A stretch of 64,000 bases of DNA from Acrocarpospora corrugata (GTDB lineage: Bacteria > Actinomycetota > Actinomycetes > Streptosporangiales > Streptosporangiaceae): the NCBI RefSeq assembly GCF_009687845.1, contig NZ_BLAD01000064.1, forward strand, positions 41,956 through 105,955. Reading direction: 5' to 3'. The position numbers were made by a program, and so were the translations under genes. How positions within the stretch are numbered: the first letter of the stretch is position 1; the number at the start of each line of letters is the position of its first letter. Below are positions 58,263 to 64,000 of the stretch, one piece after another. The notes under the pieces were generated by a model that was given only the letters and a program-made list of their open reading frames with translations, searched no databases and had not been told where the DNA came from.

Positions 58263-61151
58263 ATGACACCCGCACGCCAGGGCGATGTCGCCGCTGAACG
58301 ACTGCGGGCTGTCCAGGAGCTCTATGACCGGGGCGAGACCATCGACGCTCTGGTCCAGCTCGTCCGCGCGGAAGGCCTCGACAAGGCCGCGCGCCGGACT
58401 CTGGACGGCGAGGTCCTGGCCGGACCCCTGGGCCTGCGGCTGGACGCCGCGGCCAAGCGGGGAGCGGCCCGCCGAGCTCAAGCGATCGCGGTTCTCCGCC
58501 CCTACCTGGAGAGCGTAGACCCCAAGGTCAAGAAGGCCCTTCCGGTCGGTCGCCGGGTGGCCTACCACCTGATCGAGACCGTCGACGCGGCCGAGCTGGC
58601 CGAGAGCGACGCGCTGGCCAAACTGGCCGCCGCCGGCGCCGAACCGTCTCGGCGGGTCCGGCACGGGCTGCGCTGGTACGCCGACCTGCCGGTGGAGGTG
58701 GACCGCGAACTGCTGCGGCTGCGCTCCGCCGACATGGTGCCGGTCACCCAGATCGACGACATCACCTGGCAGGGCAAGCGCCTGCGGATCAGCGGGCACG
58801 CCTACCTGGCCGGCCTGTCGGTCCGCAGCGGCCGGTTCAACCGCGCCACCGTGGTGCTGCGCGGGCCGCGCTGGCTGCCGCCGGTGATCCTGAAGACCAA
58901 GCGCACCTTCCGCCCCGAGGCCACCCACGCGGCCCGCGAGCCCGGCTGCAACTACGACTGGGCCGGCTTCACCGCAGAACTCAGCCCGTTCGCGCTGCGC
59001 TGGCGGGCCGGGCTGCGCGCGGTGGTCCGCGGCTCCAAGCGGGTGCTGCGCCGCCGCCACACCGTCCGCGACACCACCACGTGGCGGGCCGAGATAGTGA
59101 TCTGGAGCCGGGCCGCCCGTTCCACCGGCGTCCTGCGCGGCCCCGCCATCGGCAGGACCGAGCGCCCCGCCGGGCTCAAGGTCCGGGAACGCTGGTGGGT
59201 CCGCCCGGTCTGGACCTCCGACAAGGCGCTCCAGGTCGTGCTGCACCCGACCAGGGCCGAGCTCACCGGCGTCAAGCTGGAGGGCGAGACCATCGAGCTC
59301 ACCGGCTTCCTGCCCGGCCGCCCGGTCAACAAGGGCAAGGCCAGGGTGGGCGGCCACCGGATGGCGGCCGACTTCGTCCCGGCCGAGGGCGGCAGCCGCT
59401 TCTCGCTGTCGCTGGCCGTGCAGACGCTGCTCACCGCCGACGCGCGCCGCCTCTGGGTGGAGCCGAAGGGCGACCCGGCCGCCTCGGTCATGCTGGAGGG
59501 CACGCCGGAGACCCGGCTGCTGGTCGGCGACCGCGAGATCACCGTGCAGGGCGACCGGCGGGACCGGGTGGTCGTCTCCGGCCACAAGATCCAGCCGATC
59601 CTCACCTCGGTGACCTGGCAGGACGGCGCGCTGCTGCTCGCCGGCGACTACCCCGACCCCGAGGCCGGCCCGCGCGACCTGCTGCTGCGCCACCGCGGCG
59701 GCCTCACCTTCCGGGTCCCGCTCAAGCGCGAGGGCACCTCCTTCGAGGTACGGCTCGCGCCCGGCGCGATGCCCCGCTTTGGGGGAACCGTCGCCCTGTC
59801 GGAGGGCACCTGGAACCTGTCCGTGGCCCCGCCAGGCAAGTACGGCCCCGCCATGGTCCCGGTCCGCGTGCACCACGCCTCGCTGGCCGCCCTGGACGAG
59901 GACTCACGCACCCTTGACGGCCGCGTCTACCGCTTCGTCGCCACCCGCTTCGACGTGCCGGTGCTGGTCGCCGCCGAGGAGCGCCCCGGCGACGAGCGCA
60001 GCGCGGCCGGGCTCTGGGCGCTCAGCCGCAACCTTTACCCCGCCCACCGGGCCAAGCCGGTTCGCGAGGCGACCGTGTACGCGTCGTTCGACGGCCGGGC
60101 CTACTCCGACAACCCGCGCGCGATCTACGAGGAGCGGCTGCGCCGGGGCGACGCCAGCGAGCACATCTGGGTGGTGCGGGACGGCGCGTTCGTCCCGCCC
60201 GGCTCCCGTGAGCTCGGCCTGGGCGAGGGCATCGAGCCGACCGTGGTCCGGGAGGGCAGCGGCGAGCACTACGAGGCGCTGGCCCGCTCCCGCTACATCG
60301 TCAGCAACCAGTTCCTGCCCGCCTGGTTCCGTACCAGGGACGAGCAGGTCTGCCTGCAGACCTGGCACGGCACCCCCGCCAAGCACGTCGGCCGCGACCT
60401 GGCCCACATGCGCCGCGAGCCGCGCCCGCCGGTCTGGCACCGCCAGGCCACCGAGGTCCGCGGCTGGGACCTGCTGCTCTCGCAGAGCCCGTGGGCGTCC
60501 TCGATCCTGCGCAAGGCGTTCGGCTACGAGGGCGAGATCCTGGAGTCCGGCTACCCGCGCAACGACAGCCTGTTCAACCTCGGCGACACCGCCGCCGAGA
60601 TCAGGCGGCGGATCGGCATCCCCGACGGCAAGCGCGTCATCCTGTACGCGCCGACGTTCCGGGACCACGACCGCAGGAACGCGGTCGTGAAGCTGGACCT
60701 CGCGGACGCCAAGCGGGCACTGGGCGACGATCACGTGGTGCTGGTGCGCGGTCACCTGATGCAGGCGTTCCCACACGTGCACTCCCACGACGGCTTCGCC
60801 ATCGACGTGACCACGTATCCGGACATGACCGACCTGATGGCGATCGCCGACGTGCTGGTCACCGACTACTCCTCGGCCATGTTCGACTTCGTGGCCACCG
60901 GCCGTCCGGTCGTACTGTTCACGCCGGACCTGGACAAGTACCGCTCCACCCGCGGCCTCTACCTGGACCTGGAGGCCAACCGCCCGGGCCCGCGGCTGGC
61001 CAGCTCGGCCGAGGTGGTGGAGGTACTGCGAAGCATCGACACGGTCTCACTCCGGCTGGCCGACCGATACGCGGCGTTCGCCCGGACGTACGCGCCACAC
61101 GACAGCGGCAAGTCGGCCGCCGCCGTGGTCGACCACGTCTTCAAGACCTGA
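58263..61151 (+). CDS. CDP-glycerol glycerophosphotransferase-family polymerase (teichoic acid type)
   Basis: The 962-residue protein has a unique N-terminal part of roughly 580 residues, helical then beta-rich, and a C-terminal Glyphos_transf domain (about 600-960). Hallmarks are CLQTWHGTPAKHVGRDLAHM near residue 697, LLSQSPWASSILRKAFGYEG, GYPRNDSLFNLGD, ILYAPTFRDHD and VLVTDYSSAMFDFVATGRPV near residue 866. The family polymerises glycerol- or other polyol-phosphate chains on the membrane surface for wall teichoic acids. The start ATG 58263 lies 51 nt after the ATL stop. A strong terminator follows, then a diverged copy of its 3' end at 62505. Confidence 0.87.
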   Translation: MTPARQGDVAAERLRAVQELYDRGETIDALVQLVRAEGLDKAARRTLDGEVLAGPLGLRLDAAAKRGAARRAQAIAVLRPYLESVDPKVKKALPVGRRVAYHLIETVDAAELAESDALAKLAAAGAEPSRRVRHGLRWYADLPVEVDRELLRLRSADMVPVTQIDDITWQGKRLRISGHAYLAGLSVRSGRFNRATVVLRGPRWLPPVILKTKRTFRPEATHAAREPGCNYDWAGFTAELSPFALRWRAGLRAVVRGSKRVLRRRHTVRDTTTWRAEIVIWSRAARSTGVLRGPAIGRTERPAGLKVRERWWVRPVWTSDKALQVVLHPTRAELTGVKLEGETIELTGFLPGRPVNKGKARVGGHRMAADFVPAEGGSRFSLSLAVQTLLTADARRLWVEPKGDPAASVMLEGTPETRLLVGDREITVQGDRRDRVVVSGHKIQPILTSVTWQDGALLLAGDYPDPEAGPRDLLLRHRGGLTFRVPLKREGTSFEVRLAPGAMPRFGGTVALSEGTWNLSVAPPGKYGPAMVPVRVHHASLAALDEDSRTLDGRVYRFVATRFDVPVLVAAEERPGDERSAAGLWALSRNLYPAHRAKPVREATVYASFDGRAYSDNPRAIYEERLRRGDASEHIWVVRDGAFVPPGSRELGLGEGIEPTVVREGSGEHYEALARSRYIVSNQFLPAWFRTRDEQVCLQTWHGTPAKHVGRDLAHMRREPRPPVWHRQATEVRGWDLLLSQSPWASSILRKAFGYEGEILESGYPRNDSLFNLGDTAAEIRRRIGIPDGKRVILYAPTFRDHDRRNAVVKLDLADAKRALGDDHVVLVRGHLMQAFPHVHSHDGFAIDVTTYPDMTDLMAIADVLVTDYSSAMFDFVATGRPVVLFTPDLDKYRSTRGLYLDLEANRPGPRLASSAEVVEVLRSIDTVSLRLADRYAAFARTYAPHDSGKSAAAVVDHVFKT

Positions 61152-61167
61152 CCAGCCGAGTCGTCCG

Positions 61168-61200
61168 AACCGCCGCGTGGCCTCAGGCCATGCGGCGGTT
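61168..61200. terminator. Strong hairpin terminator after the polymerase gene
   Basis: A 15-bp stem (61168-61182 with 61186-61200) has one G-T wobble and a TCA loop, 16 nt after the stop. No T-tract follows, as for others in this window. Confidence 0.85.
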
Positions 61201-61206
61201 TGCTGA

Positions 61207-61228
61207 CCGTCTGTATGGCTACAGACGG
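61207..61228. repeat. Second small hairpin in tandem with the terminator
   Basis: CCGTCTGTA and TACAGACGG form a perfect 9-bp stem with a TGGC loop six nt after the first hairpin. It may reinforce termination or mark the junction of foreign DNA. Confidence 0.6.
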
Positions 61229-61306
61229 CCCGAATTCGTCGACCTGACGCCCATCCCCTCCAAGCATCAGGAGACCGCCCGTCTGGTCCATCTGACGGCG
61301 TCCCTT

Positions 61307-61428
61307 ACCTAGTCGCGTTGGAGGAGTCCACGTGCCTCGCTGAATTGCGCGATACGTTGCTGCCGAAGCTCATATCCAGCGAGATCAGAATTCGGGATGC
61401 CGAGAAGTTGGTGGGGGAGGCGACGTGA
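61307..61428 (+). pseudogene. hsdS: C-terminal remnant of a type I restriction HsdS subunit
   Basis: Reading in frame to the TGA at 61426-61428, the last residues are ECLAELRDTLLPKLISSEIR (with intervening STC) and IRDAEKLVGEAT. This is the usual C-terminus of type I restriction-modification specificity subunits (LRDTLLPKLISGEIRV-type ending). Only about 40 codons remain, with no start codon; the DNA before them belongs to the terminator region of the polymerase gene. The next gene starts at GTG 61425, overlapping this stop, as expected for an original hsdS-rhuM pair. A decayed restriction island is inferred. Confidence 0.7.
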
Positions 61429-62502
61429 GAGGCCAAGATGGGGAGTTGATCCTCTACCGGACGGAGGACGGACGGTCGCAGATTCAACTCCGCGCCGCAG
61501 GGGGAACTGTCTGGTTGACACAGGCGCAGATGGCCGAGTTGTTCGACACGAGTGTGCCGAATATCAACCAGCGGATTACTGCGATCCTGGAGGACGGCGA
61601 ACTGACTGAGGCAACTATTAACTCGGAGTTAATAGTTCGCCAGGAGGGCTCGCGGCAGGTGCGGCGAGAGGTTCTGGTCTACAACCTGGATATGGTGCTC
61701 GCGGTCGGGTACCGAGTCCGGTCGCTGCGGGGGATTCAGTTCCGGCAGTGGGCGAGCATGACCTTGCGCGAATACCTGATCAAGGGGTTCGTGCTTGACG
61801 ACGAGCGTCTCAAGGAACCTGGCGGGTTCGACTACTTCGACGAACTCCGGAGCGGATCCGGGAGATCCGCGCCTCGGAGAAGCGGTTCTATCAGAAGGTT
61901 CGTGATCTGTTTGCCGCGACCAGCGCGGATTACGACAAATCGTCTGACGTGGCTCGGACGTTCTTCGCCACGATCCAGAACAAGCTGGTCTACGCCGTCA
62001 CCGGCCGGACCGCCGCCGAGCTGATCGTGGAACGTGCCGATGCGGCCGAGCCCAACATGGGGCTGACCTCCTGGAAGGGGGGTCAGGTTCGCAAGGCCGA
62101 CGTCACGGTGTCGAAGAACTACCTGGACTCCGATGAGATCGGCATGCTCAACATGCTGACCACCCAGTTTCTCGACTTCGGCGAGTTGCGGGCCCGGCGT
62201 CGCCAGCAGATCACGATGGCTGAATGGGTGGCGGCCACGGAGCGGTTCATCGATATGAACGACATGGACGTGCTTGCAGGGCGGGGCGGGTTTCCAGCGA
62301 GGACGCCACCGCCATCGCACACGACCGGTTCGCCGGTTTCGAGGCCCAGCGCCGCGCCTTGGAGGCCGCCCGCGCGGACGCGGAGGCGGAAGAGGAACTG
62401 TGGCGGATGCTGGCCGGAAACGATGACGACGGTCTGATCGATGAGCTTGAACGAGCCGAAAGTGAGATTGACCGGCTAAATCGCCGTACTGACGAGGATT
62501 AA
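61425..62502 (+). pseudogene. rhuM: RhuM family protein gene with two frame breaks
   Basis: The first frame from GTG 61425 reads VWLTQAQMAELFDTSVPNIN, RREVLVYNLDMVLAVGYRVR and REYLIKGFVLDDERLKEPGG, the classic RhuM/Bro-like N-terminus. After DYFDELR (about 61850) the reading switches frame and continues KRFYQKVRDLFAATSADYDK, then NMLTTQFLDFGELRARRRQQ. At about 62293, in a G-run, a second shift leads to RVSSEDATAIAHDRFAGFEA and the stop at 62502. Each break is explained by one missing base. RhuM genes accompany type I restriction loci; the protein's role is unknown. Broken here. Confidence 0.85.
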
Positions 62503-62504
62503 AA

Positions 62505-62691
62505 GGGCTCTACCTGGATCTGGAGGCCAACCGGCCGGGTTCGCGGCTGGCCAGTTCGGCCGAAGTGGTGGAGGTGCTGCGCACGATCGACTCGGTGGTC
62601 CTCCGGCTCGCCGATCGGTATGCCGCGTTCGCCCGTACGTACGCGCCACATGACACGGCGAGTCGGTCGCCGCCGTGGTCGACCACCTGAT
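62505..62691 (+). pseudogene. Diverged second copy of the polymerase gene 3' end
   Basis: Translation of 62505 onward (GLYLDLEANRPGSRLASSAE, then VVEVLRTIDSVVLRLADRYA, then AFARTYAPHD) repeats the last 65 codons of the polymerase gene (60954-61140). The DNA is clearly related but differs at many sites; most differences are third-position. A single missing G near 62650 breaks the frame after APHD. It therefore marks the right edge of the inserted restriction remnant: either a leftover of a tandem polymerase paralogue or the product of recombination. Confidence 0.85.
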
Positions 62692-62865
62692 CGTCAGGCG
62701 TTTCCGGCCGCCGGGTCACGCGGTGGTCTGCTGTGGGGTCTGTTTGTGGGGTGGTAGACCGAAACGGCCTGTGACCGTGTCGGTGTCGGGTCTGTGGGGG
62801 TGACGGGGTTAGCGTGCCGTGAAGCGTGCACGATCTGTCCCCGCGATCTGGTGGAATGAAGCGCT

Positions 62866-64000
62866 ATGAGTTACCGGCTGGTGCGGCGTGGGGGTGTGGG
62901 GCGGGGGACCGCTCCCGTGCTCGACGAGCATCAGCGTGCCGTGGTGGACCATCGGGGCGGGCCGTTGCTGGTGCTGGCCGGGCCCGGCACCGGCAAGACG
63001 ACCACCCTAGTGGAGAGTGTCGTCGAACGGATCGAAAGGCGCGGAACCGACCCGGAACGCGTTCTGGTTCTCACCTTCAGCCGTAAAGCCGCCGGTGAGC
63101 TGCGCGAACGCATCACCGCGCGGCTGCGCAGGACCACCAGGACGCCGCTCGCCCTCACCTTCCACAGCTACGCCTATGCCCTGCTCCGCCGTGAAGCCCT
63201 GCTCGCCGACGACCCGCCGCCCCGCCTGCTGACCGGTCCCGAACAGCTCCTCGAAATCCGCCGGCTCCTGCACGGCGAACTCGAAGACGGCGCCCTCGGC
63301 TGGCCGGAACGTATGCGGGAAGGCCTCAAGACCCGAGGCTTCGCCGAAGAACTCCGCGACTTCCTCTCCCGCGCCGCCGAACGCGGTCTCGACGGCGACG
63401 CCCTCATTCACCTCGGCCGCACCCACGGCCGCGCCGACTGGGAAGCCGCCGGCCACTTCTCCCACCGCTACGAGGACCGCTTCGACCTCGACCCCACCCC
63501 CTCCCTCGACTACGCCGAACTCATCCGCGAAGCCGCCGGCCTCCTCACCACCGGCGAACCCCGCGCCCGCGAACGCGCCGCCTACGACTGGATCTTCGTC
63601 GACGAGTACCAGGACACCGACCCCGCCCAGGAATCCCTCCTCCGCCAACTCGCCGGCGAGGGCCGCAACCTGGTAGCCGTAGGCGACCCCGACCAATCCA
63701 TCTACGGCTTCCGCGGCGCCGACGTCCAGGGCATCCTCAAATTCCCCGACCGTTTCCGCACCGTCACCGGCCGCGAGGCCCCCGTCCTCGCCCTCCCCCT
63801 CTCCCGCCGCAGCGGCCCCGACCTCCTCACCGCCTCCCGACGCATCGCCACCCGCCTCCCCACGGCCCCTCTCCCCACAAACGAACGCGACCGCTACATC
63901 CAACCGACGCTGTGGGACATGCCATTCGAAACGGGGGTTCCTCCCACCCACCCGCCCGTTCATGACGCTGGCGCTGGCGGACAAGCGCCGACTGCCGGGC
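62866..64000 (+). CDS. adnA: UvrD/Rep-family helicase, AdnA-like, N-terminal part
   Basis: The gene runs off the right edge; about 378 codons are present. ATG 62866 gives MSYRLVRRGGVGRGTAPVLD, then Walker A LVLAGPGTGKTTTLVE near residue 38, LTFSRKAAGELRERITARL, TFHSYAYALL, Walker B DWIFVDEYQDTDPAQ near 243, and VGDPDQSIYGFRGADV. Together with the start this fits AdnA (Rv3202c), the subunit of the mycobacterial AdnAB helicase-nuclease. The ATL gene is the recalled neighbour in M. tuberculosis. The last roughly 40 residues before the edge are less like the family; a frame break there cannot be excluded. The nuclease domain lies outside the window. Confidence 0.85.
   Translation, partial: MSYRLVRRGGVGRGTAPVLDEHQRAVVDHRGGPLLVLAGPGTGKTTTLVESVVERIERRGTDPERVLVLTFSRKAAGELRERITARLRRTTRTPLALTFHSYAYALLRREALLADDPPPRLLTGPEQLLEIRRLLHGELEDGALGWPERMREGLKTRGFAEELRDFLSRAAERGLDGDALIHLGRTHGRADWEAAGHFSHRYEDRFDLDPTPSLDYAELIREAAGLLTTGEPRARERAAYDWIFVDEYQDTDPAQESLLRQLAGEGRNLVAVGDPDQSIYGFRGADVQGILKFPDRFRTVTGREAPVLALPLSRRSGPDLLTASRRIATRLPTAPLPTNERDRYIQPTLWDMPFETGVPPTHPPVHDAGAGGQAPTAG

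Noticed and set aside
61190..61312. Forty-codon frame starting MRRFADRLYGYRRPEF
   Set aside because: It begins inside the terminator hairpin and has no ribosome site or family match.

Overview
High-GC actinobacterial chromosome. Mycothiol biosynthesis (mshB), a SigE/RseA/HtrA stress locus, DUF3117, DUF3107, MoeZ and an AdnA-type helicase all point to Actinobacteria. The paralogue repertoire and gene order suggest the Streptosporangiales (Nonomuraea or Streptosporangium relatives); that placement is inference from recalled families, not a search. Much of the window follows an order I recall from Mycobacterium tuberculosis: mshB, fdxA/dapC, dapE, LOG protein, DivIVA-like protein and tag, O-methyltransferase, sigE, rseA, htrA, tatB, mrp, DUF1003 and MgtE-like (Rv1170 to Rv1232 interval); then rhlE, ferritin-like, DUF3107, TetR, moeZ, ATL and adnA (Rv3201 to Rv3211 interval, rearranged).

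Layout. 1-3.2 kb: end of an S9 peptidase, mshB with a DUF6113 membrane protein and a small HExxH-type protein, then a metallo-beta-lactamase-fold hydrolase. 3.1-5.5 kb: a divergent cysteinyl-tRNA synthetase paralogue and a secreted GH25 lysozyme. 5.5-11.3 kb: an accessory operon of two paralogous large proteins flanking a helicase that carries a RelE/ParE-like N-terminal domain; this is my first candidate for an undescribed system. 11.4-13.6 kb: methyltransferase, orphan substrate-binding lipoprotein, stand-alone SH3-like domain. 13.6-24 kb: mostly housekeeping genes (fdxA, dapC, dapE, two LOG proteins, tag, LtrA/PaaX pair, DUF3117, pepA). 24-31 kb: envelope-stress locus sigE-rseA-htrA-tatB with mrp, DUF1003 and a channel-less MgtE-like protein on the opposite strand. 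31-42.5 kb: transporter, CoA-ester lyase, membrane and secreted proteins, a frameshifted beta-propeller-like protein, a metallo-beta-lactamase-fold protein that has lost metal ligands, and a RecB-family nuclease. 42.5-47.2 kb: PLDc_N protein, DEAD-box helicase, ferritin-like, DUF3107 and TetR genes. 47.2-50 kb: NHEJ locus (LigD-type polymerase, ligase, Ku). 50-51 kb: two tandem secreted His-rich proteins. 51-58.2 kb: alpha/beta hydrolase, moeZ, and a duplicated two-gene module (membrane ectodomain protein plus mycosin-like protease) in which the second protease has lost its catalytic residues; this is my second candidate. 58.2-62.7 kb: teichoic-acid-type polymerase followed by a degraded restriction-modification scar (hsdS tail, frameshifted rhuM) closed by a diverged copy of the polymerase 3' end. 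62.9-64 kb: start of an adnA-like helicase, cut by the window edge.

No rRNA, tRNA, CRISPR array or intact transposase was recognised. Several genes carry apparent single-base frame breaks (about 36340, 44735, 61850, 62293 and 62650); these could be real decay or assembly errors.
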